DNA of 64,000 nucleotides, taken from NCBI RefSeq assembly GCF_018130065.1, contig NZ_JAFCME010000016.1, forward strand, positions 116,635 to 180,634, given 5' to 3'. A model generated the notes under the pieces. It searched no databases. It was not told where the DNA came from and was given only the letters and a program-made list of their open reading frames with translations. The position numbers and the translations under genes are program-made. Every line of letters begins with the position of its first letter. The first letter of the stretch is position 1. Positions 1 to 7,139 of this stretch are shown in pieces. The stretch comes from Bradyrhizobium sp. AUGA SZCCT0158 (GTDB lineage Bacteria > Pseudomonadota > Alphaproteobacteria > Rhizobiales > Xanthobacteraceae).

Positions 1-240
1 GGGCGTCTGGTCGTCACCCTTCCACTTCTTGTTATTGACCCGCGCCCGCTCCTTTTCGCGCGCCTGGCTCAGGATGCGCCGGGAAATACGGTCGGAGAGT
101 TCGACCGTCTTGGTATGGCCCGGCCCGTAGAACGTCCAGACCCAGCCGGTCGGCTTGCCGGAGCGCGGATCGATGATGTCGAGGGTCATTTCGTCTTGCG
201 CATCAAGCGACGCGAGGTCGAAGTCAGCGGATTCAGTCAT
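1..240 (-). CDS. phage tail assembly chaperone-like protein (partial)
   Basis: The first 80 codons of a gene that runs off the left edge of the window. It starts with ATG at 240 and reads MTESADFDLASLDAQDE, followed by a segment DPRSGKPTGWVWTFYGPG and a basic stretch ending near KKWKGDD. This resembles the small gpG/T-type tail assembly chaperones found after the tail tube gene in lambda-like siphoviruses, and the position directly downstream of the tail tube gene fits. Any programmed frameshift product would lie outside the window. The family call is by resemblance and position. Confidence 0.55.
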   Translation of the reverse strand, partial: MTESADFDLASLDAQDEMTLDIIDPRSGKPTGWVWTFYGPGHTKTVELSDRISRRILSQAREKERARVNNKKWKGDDQTP

Positions 241-355
241 GTTCGGGTCCTTTGTCGGAAGGAGGTGGCCGCAGGCCCCGACAGGCCTGCGGCCGATTGC
301 GCGCAATCCGTCGCGACGCTCTCGCGTCGTCGACATTCTGTCGGGAATGACGGCG

Positions 356-553
356 TCAGGTCGCGGGTTTGGCCGGTGCCGCGGCGGGCGCCGCCGGCGC
401 AGGCCGCTTGACCTTCACGGTCTCGCTGATGGCAATGGCGCCGAGATCTTCGGGGCGTCCCGGCCAGGCGATGCTCAAACCTGCCTTGCGGCCTTCCGCG
501 ATCGCCGACTGCAGCTTCTCGGCAGCGGCGCGGATGTTCTTCTCGTGGTCCAT
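356..553 (-). CDS. small phage protein, unknown function
   Basis: A 65-residue protein starting MDHEKNIRAAAEKL, with a good Shine-Dalgarno (AAGGAG) about 9 bases before the ATG. The N-terminal part is predicted helical and the last 20 residues are rich in Pro and Ala. It sits between the tail tube gene and the tail chaperone-like gene on the same strand, so it is probably part of the late operon. I do not recognise the family. An overlapping longer frame on the same strand is considered a shadow. Confidence 0.55.
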   Translation of the reverse strand: MDHEKNIRAAAEKLQSAIAEGRKAGLSIAWPGRPEDLGAIAISETVKVKRPAPAAPAAAPAKPAT

Positions 554-611
554 GGTGGTGCACTCCTTGTGCGAGGTGGCGGGGCGCTACCAGAATTCTC
601 TGGAGCGGGGA

Positions 612-1856
612 TCAGGACGCGTTGGAGACCTGGATCTTGATCATGGTCGGGTCATAGGCGCCGCCGCGCTGATCCTTGCCGACTAGGTCTTCCGGAATCG
701 ACAGGGTTTGCGTGCGTGGCCCGGCCGATTTGTTCAGCGCCGACTTGTCGACGCCGCCAAGCGTGAAGTTGGCGACACTGAAGGCGATGAAGTCCTTGGG
801 CTCGGACTCGAGCTCGACGGCGAGCACATGCAGCGACAGCTGATCCTCGGCGACGTGGTTGGCGACGTAAGCGAGGTCCTTGCGCAGCGCCGTGAAGTTG
901 AGGCCGATGCCCATCTGGCCGGTGAAGACGTCGGGCGAATATTTCTGCGCGCCCGAGCCGAAGGTTTCCGGCGCCATCGGGCCGGTCCCGAAGGTGAGAT
1001 CGAACGCCGTCAGCTCGACCAGGTCGGTGGTACCGAGCCTGATGGTGGCGTCGACCACAGCCATTTCGGTCGAGGTGTTCTCGGTCGGCGTGGTGAAGAA
1101 CGGCGCAGCTCCGCCGGTCTTGGTTTCGAACTTGCCGGTACCGGTCCAGCCGGCATCGAAGGTGATGATGCCGTTCGGCCCCATCGAGATTTTGCCCATG
1201 CCGAACACGCCGTCGGTGAACACTTCCGAACCATCAATGTCGATTTCGTGCTCTTCAATGGTCGCGTACCGCGGCACCAGGGCGCCGGCCGCCGGATTGA
1301 TCAGCACCCTTCCCGGCCTGGTCAGCGTGAACGCGGTATCGGCCACCGCGTTGACCACAAGCGTTTCGGCGACCGTTAGGGTCGACGCGGTGACGCCCAG
1401 GACGCGAAGATTGATTCCATTGTTCGCCGCACTCGAATGGTTGGTCAGCCGCCAGACATCGTTGACGCGAACGCCGGCGGTAATCCAGGAGCCGGCGGCG
1501 GCAACGATGGTATTGGCCGTGGTGGTGATCGAGGTCAGGCCCGCCGTCGCTTCAGTGATGGCGAGATCGGCCGCGCTATAGGTACCGCGCACGATCGCTT
1601 CCATCACATCGTCGTAGGCGCCGAGCGCGAGCTGGCCGCCCCAGACGCCCGACGTCTTCTGGATGCCGTGCCGCCCGCGCGAGCGCTGGCCGTCGCGCCG
1701 CACTTCATTGCTGGCGGTCAGCCCCTTGGTCATCTTGCCCGGCGAGCCTGATCCCGTGGTGCGAAACACCTTGGCGTCGGAGCCGGACGCCTGGACCCCG
1801 AGCCCGGACTGAAATTTGTAGGCGTAATAGCCGTTGGACTGGCTCTGATAAACCAT
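612..1856 (-). CDS. phage tail tube (major tail) protein
   Basis: A 414-residue protein in the position of the major tail subunit of lambda-like phages, after the head-tail joining genes and before the tail chaperone. It begins MVYQSQSNGYYAYKFQSG and is rich in Thr, Gly and Ala with many short beta-strand-like segments. Motifs such as DGSEVFTDGVFGMGKISMG and KFETKTGG are typical of siphovirus tail tube proteins. It would polymerise into the tube through which DNA leaves the capsid. At 414 residues it is longer than lambda gpV (about 246), with an insertion around residues 95-175 that looks like an added beta domain. The assignment rests on composition, position and resemblance. Confidence 0.65.
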   Translation of the reverse strand: MVYQSQSNGYYAYKFQSGLGVQASGSDAKVFRTTGSGSPGKMTKGLTASNEVRRDGQRSRGRHGIQKTSGVWGGQLALGAYDDVMEAIVRGTYSAADLAITEATAGLTSITTTANTIVAAAGSWITAGVRVNDVWRLTNHSSAANNGINLRVLGVTASTLTVAETLVVNAVADTAFTLTRPGRVLINPAAGALVPRYATIEEHEIDIDGSEVFTDGVFGMGKISMGPNGIITFDAGWTGTGKFETKTGGAAPFFTTPTENTSTEMAVVDATIRLGTTDLVELTAFDLTFGTGPMAPETFGSGAQKYSPDVFTGQMGIGLNFTALRKDLAYVANHVAEDQLSLHVLAVELESEPKDFIAFSVANFTLGGVDKSALNKSAGPRTQTLSIPEDLVGKDQRGGAYDPTMIKIQVSNAS

Positions 1857-1914
1857 CGTGCGGTCTCCGGATTGAACGTCGCTGCCCCAGGCGACCAGGA
1901 AAAGAGGCTTCTAC

Positions 1915-2382
1915 TTACGCGCGCGCCTTGATGATCAGCGCCGGCTGCTGCTTGAGCGAGGACGCCCTTGTGTCGCGGTCCTTGCCCTCGAGCCGGCCGA
2001 TCAGGTTGGCGGCGCGACGATCGGCGAAGCGGACTGGCATGAACAAAAACTTGACGTCGACATCGTTGCCGTACTTGCCGCGCAGGATCACTTCCGCGCG
2101 CTGGTAGACGTGGTCGGTGCCAGGCACCCGCATCCGCAAGATCCCGATCTCGATCAGGCGCGAATACGGCACCGGGTTCGAAATCTCGATCTCATCGCCC
2201 GGCTTCCACCCGCTCGCGTCCGCCACCCACTGCCCGTTGAGGAACATCAGATGGCTTGCGCGGTAGAGCCCGATATGCGGATCGTCGCCGGAGCCGACCG
2301 GCGAGCCGGCCATCAGCGTCTGCCGAGCAAAATCGGCGATCGCCGGCATGTTGACGAAGCGGTAGACGATCTTCTGGTTCAC
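1915..2382 (-). CDS. phage structural protein, unknown (head-tail/tail region)
   Basis: A 155-residue protein, MNQKIVYRFVNMPAIADFARQ at its start. Its start codon overlaps the stop of the gene at 2379-2726, so the two are translationally coupled. Context between the tail terminator-like gene and the tail tube gene suggests a tail completion or tail assembly role. I recognise no specific domain. The segment SGWKPGDEIEISNPVPYSRLIE looks like a beta-rich structural module. Confidence 0.6.
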   Translation of the reverse strand: MNQKIVYRFVNMPAIADFARQTLMAGSPVGSGDDPHIGLYRASHLMFLNGQWVADASGWKPGDEIEISNPVPYSRLIEIGILRMRVPGTDHVYQRAEVILRGKYGNDVDVKFLFMPVRFADRRAANLIGRLEGKDRDTRASSLKQQPALIIKARA

Positions 2383-2726
2383 AGCTTGATGGCGTCGTCT
2401 TTCGCGCCAGCGATGCCGTCGATGGTGCGGTTGTTCAGGACGTTCTGACGCGCCTCGGCTGAGAAATCGTCGACAACCACATTGAGCGATGAATCCACCC
2501 TCACGCCCCCGGCGAAGGTTTCATTCCTGAGGCGCTGCTCTTCCTTTCGCACCGCCCTGATCAAATTGTGCCGGGCCCGATCTTTGGCGCGCGCTTCGGC
2601 CCAGCGAAAGGCGTGCGTCGTATCGAATGGCGACGAAGGCCCGACCTGGTTCCGGTAGTAGTGCTTGTCCACGCCGTCGAGATCGGCAGCAGGATCATCC
2701 TGACCCGGAATGAATTTGACCGGCAT
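2379..2726 (-). CDS. phage protein, unknown (head-tail region)
   Basis: A 115-residue protein starting MPVKFIPGQDDPAADLDG. The middle (residues 40-70) is strongly charged and predicted helical, with many Arg, Lys and Glu. It starts 4 bases after the tail terminator-like gene ends and overlaps the next gene by 4 bases. It is a conserved-looking member of the late operon of unknown function, possibly a tail completion protein. No motif supports a firmer call. Confidence 0.55.
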   Translation of the reverse strand: MPVKFIPGQDDPAADLDGVDKHYYRNQVGPSSPFDTTHAFRWAEARAKDRARHNLIRAVRKEEQRLRNETFAGGVRVDSSLNVVVDDFSAEARQNVLNNRTIDGIAGAKDDAIKL

Positions 2727-2729
2727 GTG

Positions 2730-3206
2730 CTAGCCCCTATGCCAGTATTCGAACGGAATGGTCGCCGTGACGCGAAACCAGACGCCGTCATCATCGCCGG
2801 GCCCGCCGCCGTCGACCCGCGGCGTCCAGCTGCGGACGTAGCAGGCGGGTGTGACGTCGTCGTAGAATTTCTGGTTGCGGAAGATCTCACCGGCCGCGAC
2901 CGCCAGCGCAAACGCCTGATCCGTGCCCTGCCCGACCGGCACAAAGACGTGCACATGAATCAGGCCAGGATAGAGATACGTCTGATTGCCCGGCGTGCCG
3001 AAGGCGATGCGATCGGCGGACGCCCCTTCGGGCGCGATCAGGACGTAGGCCTGCAGGTTGCCTTGGGCATCCTTTGGAGGCCACGGATCTTCCGGGTTCT
3101 TGTTGACCTCGACGATGCGCGTGCGCGGATCCGGTCCGATCACCCAGGTTGACGCGAACAGCGCCTTGATCGCAACGATCGCCCCCGCCCAATCCGCCGC
3201 CATCAT
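2730..3206 (-). CDS. minor tail / tail terminator-like protein
   Basis: A 158-residue protein that overlaps the upstream gene by 4 bases. It is positioned like the lambda gpU/gpZ completion proteins, between the head-tail joining gene and the tail tube. The central region (YPGLIHVHVFVPVGQG) and the C-terminal FRVTATIPFEYWHRG are beta-strand-rich, as expected for a protein that caps a tail tube. The call is by position and general resemblance; the exact family is not certain. Confidence 0.5.
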   Translation of the reverse strand: MMAADWAGAIVAIKALFASTWVIGPDPRTRIVEVNKNPEDPWPPKDAQGNLQAYVLIAPEGASADRIAFGTPGNQTYLYPGLIHVHVFVPVGQGTDQAFALAVAAGEIFRNQKFYDDVTPACYVRSWTPRVDGGGPGDDDGVWFRVTATIPFEYWHRG

Positions 3207-3517
3207 CCAGCCTTGCAGATCCAGAGATCGGGATTTTCGACATCGATCGTCGGCTTGCCGACAATCGCGTAGGTGCCCGTGCGCGGCGCGGCTTCGACGA
3301 ACCTGCCGGTCCCGGCCGGCGCCGGCACTTCGCTCTGCCGCACCGCCACGCGATAGCCGCCGATCGGCGGCTTGCCGGATAACTCCGGCTTATCGTCCTC
3401 GGCCGATGTGACGATGATGACGCAGTCGACGCCGACATCGCTGCCGGGCGCGAAGTATTGCGCTTCACGCCCGAACGCGGCCACGAAGTGGTCAGCCATG
3501 CCGGCGAAGACGTTCAT
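3203..3517 (-). CDS. head-tail joining protein (gpFII-like)
   Basis: A 104-residue protein starting MNVFAGMADHFVAAFGREAQYF. This size and start are typical of the small gpFII/Gifsy-2 'ATP-binding sugar transporter-like' head-tail joining proteins of lambdoid phages, which form the connector ring where the tail attaches. It lies directly after the gpFI-position gene and before the tail terminator-like gene, the same order as in lambda. No enzymatic role is implied. Confidence 0.6.
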   Translation of the reverse strand: MNVFAGMADHFVAAFGREAQYFAPGSDVGVDCVIIVTSAEDDKPELSGKPPIGGYRVAVRQSEVPAPAGTGRFVEAAPRTGTYAIVGKPTIDVENPDLWICKAG

Positions 3518-3525
3518 CGCGCCTC

Positions 3526-3777
3526 TCAGGCCGCCGGCTGTTCGGTCGTGGCCGCAGGCGCGCTGTCATCGGCCACTTCGCGCGTCTTGCGCCTGGCGGC
3601 CTTGCTGTCGATCAGGGCCTGCACCTCTTTGTCATCGATACCAAACTCGGCTGTATCGAATTCCGCGCCGGGCACGGCGATCAGGTCCTTGTATTTGGCC
3701 CTCGACTTCGGGTCCCGCGGATCGGCTTTGCGGATCAGTTCGTGACCGTGAATGGTTCCAATGGCGATCATCTTCAT
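3526..3777 (-). CDS. small phage head protein (gpFI position), unknown
   Basis: An 83-residue protein, MKMIAIGTIHGHELIRKADP, with an Ala/Pro/Thr-rich C-terminus. It is the first gene after the capsid-gene terminator, and a putative promoter or antitermination box precedes it. Its location between major capsid and the head-tail connector matches lambda FI, but sequence similarity to FI is not evident. It could be a DNA packaging accessory or another small head protein. Confidence 0.55.
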   Translation of the reverse strand: MKMIAIGTIHGHELIRKADPRDPKSRAKYKDLIAVPGAEFDTAEFGIDDKEVQALIDSKAARRKTREVADDSAPAATTEQPAA

Positions 3778-3809
3778 GACGGCGTCCTTTGCTAGGAAAA
3801 TTGGGTTAC

Positions 3810-3821
3810 ACCCTATGCAAA
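3810..3821 (-). promoter_or_regulatory. terminator-linked box, copy 1 (TTTGCATAGGGT)
   Basis: On the minus strand the 12-mer TTTGCATAGGGT follows the U-tract of the capsid terminator and precedes the gene at 3777. The identical 12-mer follows the next terminator upstream in the operon (5726-5737), and a diverged form follows a third (13424-13435). It could be a phage promoter element or an antitermination or processing site. Confidence 0.4.
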
Positions 3822-3825
3822 CAGA

Positions 3826-3853
3826 AAAGCCCCGGCGGATACGCCGGGGCTTT
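3826..3853 (-). terminator. intrinsic terminator after major capsid gene
   Basis: Perfect stem AAAGCCCCGGCG / CGCCGGGGCTTT with a 4-base loop, followed on the minus strand by TTTTCTGTTT. It lies 39 bases after the capsid stop codon, inside the late operon. Confidence 0.85.
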
Positions 3854-3891
3854 AGTGATACGCTCTTTCGCAGATCAAGCTGATCCGCTGA

Positions 3892-4923
3892 CTACTGCAC
3901 CTTCGCCGCAAGGCAGGCGTTGACGCGATACGGCACCACCAGCGGAGCGGATTGCAACATAAGGAAGCGCGCCGCCGGATCCTCGACCGTCCAGGACTTC
4001 TGGAAGTAGTCCAGCGCCTGGAAGCCCGCTTTCTCATCCTTGATCTGGCCGTAGTGCCGCACACCCTCGATCTGGCCGACCATCATCAGATAGTCATCGG
4101 GCAGGAACGGCTGGGTGTCGCCTGCATCATCGGTATACTGGTCGTGATAGATCGTGATGTTGTAGTCGCCGACCTTGCCCTTTTCGGTGTAGCCGAGCTT
4201 CTGCGCATCCGGCCCGATATCGACCTGCGTACGTTCCGACAGATTCAGCAACCGGCTCAGCAGGTCCTTGACGTCGTCATTGCTGCGGAACGAATTCCAG
4301 ACGTTCTGCGCCATCACCACGTCGACCGCGTTGGCGCCCGATTTGTCCCGGATCAGGCCGGCCCAAGTCTCCAGGTTGCCGAGCGGATCCGGAGCGCTGT
4401 CATTCCAGCGCGCGGTCGAGGTCAGCGTCACCGACAACGCCGCGTCGCGGCCGAAGTCGACCACCGTGGTCGGATAGCCCTCACCGCTCACGGTCACCGT
4501 ACCCGTGCGCAGGATCTGCGCCGCCATCCATTCCTGACGGCGCTCCAGCATGCCGAGCTGATCCTCGCTCTCGGTCGCCAGATTGATCTGACGCACCGCC
4601 ATCGCATCCAGCGGACCGGAGATCGGGCTACCCGCCGGCCGGCGGACGGGTTTGCCGTCCTCGAACACGCGCTTGTCTTTGATGTAGGCCGGCTTGAAGC
4701 TCTTGGTCGCGTAGCCTTGACTGCGGACGATCTTGCCTTCGACCAGTGGCGAACAGAACGGCGCCAGGCGGGGCTTTCCGGTCAACACGTCGAAGAAAAT
4801 CTCTTCCTGATTGGAAACCGAGGTTTCGTTGAAGTAGCGGCCAAGCAGGAAAGGCGGGCGGTAGGTCGTCTTGAGATCCTGAACGACGCGGTTGAGCACC
4901 GCGGGGCTGTAGATGTCCACCAT
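3892..4923 (-). CDS. major capsid protein E
   Basis: A 343-residue major head protein of the lambda gpE type (phage major capsid protein E). It starts MVDIYSPAVLNRVVQDLKT. The stretch about 40-80 residues in (EEIFFDVLTGKPRLAPFCSP), the SFKPAYIKDKR segment and the region MLERRQEWMAAQILRTG are hallmarks of the family, whose members are about 340 residues. It forms the capsid shell. It is followed by a strong terminator, which fits a need for abundant separate message. Upstream is the decoration protein gene, as in lambda D-E. Confidence 0.9.
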   Translation of the reverse strand: MVDIYSPAVLNRVVQDLKTTYRPPFLLGRYFNETSVSNQEEIFFDVLTGKPRLAPFCSPLVEGKIVRSQGYATKSFKPAYIKDKRVFEDGKPVRRPAGSPISGPLDAMAVRQINLATESEDQLGMLERRQEWMAAQILRTGTVTVSGEGYPTTVVDFGRDAALSVTLTSTARWNDSAPDPLGNLETWAGLIRDKSGANAVDVVMAQNVWNSFRSNDDVKDLLSRLLNLSERTQVDIGPDAQKLGYTEKGKVGDYNITIYHDQYTDDAGDTQPFLPDDYLMMVGQIEGVRHYGQIKDEKAGFQALDYFQKSWTVEDPAARFLMLQSAPLVVPYRVNACLAAKVQ

Positions 4924-5012
4924 GACGGTGACTCCTTGTCTGGATTGTTGGAAAGGGAGGCTGTGACGCAGAAATGATGTGGAGACGCGGCCGGCGAACC
5001 GGCCGCGCTAGA

Positions 5013-5681
5013 TCAGGCGATGGAGGCCTGCAGGTCGATGCCAACGTCGCGCAGCGGTTCGCGGCAGGTTGCCGCCGTATGGCCCGCGCCGTAGGTCAGC
5101 GCATTTTCATCGACGGTCGCCGCGAAATACGCCACGGTCACCTTGTCGCCGCCCGAAGCGTCGCAATCTTCGGCCAGGATCACCGACGGCACCGCCGAAC
5201 CGTCGACCGCTGCGGCGATCGCCATCTTGTACTTGGCCGAGCCGGCCGCGACCGTGACGTCAAAACCGTCGCCGACAATGAAGTCTGTGCCGCCGTCGGC
5301 GACCGCGAACTTGATGTCGTCGTCAAAGGCGCCGGCGCCGCCGGCCATCACCACTTCGCCGATCATGTTGCCGTCGGGATCCTCGACGCGGAAGGTACCG
5401 TTGTTGGCCGCTGCCGCGGTGAAGCGCACCGTGTAGACGCCCACCTTGGCGCCAGGGCGGACCGGCGTGGTGGCGTCCATCGTCAGCGTGCCCGTGCCGG
5501 TATTGCCGCCGGGCTTCGCCGCCGACGTGGCGCCGCCGACGCCGATCTTTCCGAGCACGGTGCCGCGCGCGCGATTTTCGCCGGACAGCAGCGTGATGTT
5601 GCGGGAAACAGGTTCACGGGTCCCGACCAGCAGAGCGGGGACGTTCGAAAGCGTATCGACATTACCGAAGCTCGCCACCAT
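5013..5681 (-). CDS. head decoration protein (gpD-like) with inserted domain
   Basis: The N-terminus (TREPVSRNITLLSGENRARG) and C-terminus (HTAATCREPLRDVGIDLQ) are those of lambda gpD-type head decoration proteins, which sit on the capsid at three-fold positions and stabilise it. Lambda gpD is about 110 residues; this protein is 222. The extra length is a central beta-rich segment, about residues 70-150 (VGVYTVRFTAAAANNGTFRV ... FDVTVAAGSAKYK), that splits the gpD fold. The insert resembles a surface-displayed domain. The gene lies between protease and capsid genes, as in lambda C-D-E. Confidence 0.8.
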   Translation of the reverse strand: MVASFGNVDTLSNVPALLVGTREPVSRNITLLSGENRARGTVLGKIGVGGATSAAKPGGNTGTGTLTMDATTPVRPGAKVGVYTVRFTAAAANNGTFRVEDPDGNMIGEVVMAGGAGAFDDDIKFAVADGGTDFIVGDGFDVTVAAGSAKYKMAIAAAVDGSAVPSVILAEDCDASGGDKVTVAYFAATVDENALTYGAGHTAATCREPLRDVGIDLQASIA

Positions 5682-5725
5682 GGCCGAGGTTCCTTCTTGG
5701 TTCGAGGTTTAAAAAACGACGCTGT

Positions 5726-5737
5726 ACCCTATGCAAA
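5726..5737 (-). promoter_or_regulatory. terminator-linked box, copy 2 (TTTGCATAGGGT)
   Basis: Same 12-mer as at 3810-3821, again immediately after a terminator U-tract and upstream of a late gene (decoration protein at 5681). Confidence 0.4.
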
Positions 5738-5740
5738 GAA

Positions 5741-5764
5741 AAACCCCGGCGTTGCCGCCGGGTT
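5741..5764 (-). terminator. intrinsic terminator after prohead protease gene
   Basis: On the minus strand AACCCGGCGG-CAA-CGCCGGGGTT, one bulge, followed by TTTCTTT. It lies about 50 bases after the protease stop and about 60 bases before the decoration protein start. Confidence 0.75.
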
Positions 5765-5771
5765 GGTGCGA

Positions 5772-5793
5772 GCCTGCGCAAATTTGCGCAGGC
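5772..5793. repeat. 22-bp perfect palindrome, copy 1
   Basis: Arm GCCTGCGCAAA followed directly by its reverse complement. The same palindrome, with 3 extra shared bases (CGA) on one side, recurs at 8741-8762. This copy lies between the protease stop codon and its terminator. Confidence 0.8.
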
Positions 5794-5810
5794 AGAGCCG
5801 TAAGCGTCGA

Positions 5811-7139
5811 CTACGCCGCCGCAGCCGGCTTGCCGCGATAGGCCGTCACGATGCTGCCGGCGAGGGCCTGCGCCTTGGCGTCATCCGACTGATCGGCATT
5901 GGCGTCGGCGCCGACCTGCGGGTTCTTGACGCCACTCATCGCCGTAGCGAGCGGATCGGCGGCAGCGGCCTCCTGTTTCGGCGCTGCCTTCAACGCCGCC
6001 TTGGCATCGTCGGCGCTCATGCTGGTGTTGAACGCGAAATGTTGCGCCAACTCGCTGCGGCCCTTGGCTTCCTCGCTGCCGAGGATCGCCCCGATGCGGG
6101 TGCGTTCGGCGGTCGCGCCCTCGGCGACGCCTTCGGCCCTTCCTTCCGTCCTGCCTTCCACTTTACCTGCTGTCACGCCCTCAGCGCGTGCGGCATCGAG
6201 TGCAGCTTGTGCGGTCGCGGCGGCACCGGCCGCGGGAACTGATCCAGACATTTCGTCGTCTCCTTCTTGGTCGTCCGCGTCGGACGGGTTAGCGCTGAAT
6301 GCAGCGATGCCATCGTCGAGCGGCGCGATGGAATCGGCCAGCCCGTTTTCGACCGCCTCGGCGGCGGTGAAATCCAAAGCCTCGGTTCCGCGCACGGCTT
6401 TCTCTTCCATGCTGCGGTTGCGGGCGACGCTTTTGACAAAGACGTCATAGAGGGCGTCGATCCGGGACTGAATGCGCGCCTGGACGTCGGCCGGAAGCGG
6501 TTCATAGCGGTTGCCGTCGACCTTGTGCTTGCCGGCGAAGATGAAGGTCACCTTGACCCCCATCTCTTTCATCGCTTCGGAATAGTCGACATGCGCCGTG
6601 ACGACGCCGATCGAGCCGACACCGCCGGTCCGCGATACCGCGACCTTGCGCGCCGCTGAGGCGACTGCGTATCCGGCGGAAAACGCGTATTCATGGGCAA
6701 ACGCGGCGATCGGCTTTGCGGACCGCGCGGCATAGATCTTGTCGACCAGCTCGAAGCAACCAGCGACTTCACCGCCGTAGGAATCGACCAGCAGCGCGAT
6801 GCCCTGCACCATCGGATCGGCAAGGCCGCGCTCTAGCGCGCGGGCGATGTAGATATAACCCGTCGCCCACGAACCGAGGGCCCACGGGAAGTCGTGCAGG
6901 AGCACGCCCTTGACCGGGATCTGCAGGATGCCGTCCTTGATGACATAAGGTCGATACGCGGCACGCCAGTCGTCGGCGGCTGGCCAAAAGCCGTCTTCCG
7001 CATAGGCATTGGCGGTCAGCAGCGCATTCGCATGTTCATGCGCCGCCATGCCGGCGAGCGTACTCTCGAAGCGCTCGCGCATATGCGGGGCGAGCAGCGC
7101 CGGGACGCCGATGAAGCGGGCGAGCAAGGGATTGGTCAT
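5811..7139 (-). CDS. prohead protease / scaffold (S49 SppA-like, gpC type)
   Basis: A 442-residue protein of the lambda gpC type. The N-terminal two thirds is an S49 (SppA/ClpP fold) serine protease: LLVDSYGGEVAG near 117-127, nucleophile Ser about 154 in FSAGYAVAS, GSIGVV at 175-180, and the general-base Lys in AGKHKVDGN near 202-210. The C-terminal third is Ala/Glu-rich, contains EGxxxG-type repeats (AEGVTAGKVEGRTEG) and is predicted helical, as expected of an internal scaffold domain; an internal start could give a Nu3-like scaffold. It cleaves scaffold during head maturation. Its start overlaps the portal stop. Confidence 0.88.
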   Translation of the reverse strand: MTNPLLARFIGVPALLAPHMRERFESTLAGMAAHEHANALLTANAYAEDGFWPAADDWRAAYRPYVIKDGILQIPVKGVLLHDFPWALGSWATGYIYIARALERGLADPMVQGIALLVDSYGGEVAGCFELVDKIYAARSAKPIAAFAHEYAFSAGYAVASAARKVAVSRTGGVGSIGVVTAHVDYSEAMKEMGVKVTFIFAGKHKVDGNRYEPLPADVQARIQSRIDALYDVFVKSVARNRSMEEKAVRGTEALDFTAAEAVENGLADSIAPLDDGIAAFSANPSDADDQEGDDEMSGSVPAAGAAATAQAALDAARAEGVTAGKVEGRTEGRAEGVAEGATAERTRIGAILGSEEAKGRSELAQHFAFNTSMSADDAKAALKAAPKQEAAAADPLATAMSGVKNPQVGADANADQSDDAKAQALAGSIVTAYRGKPAAAA

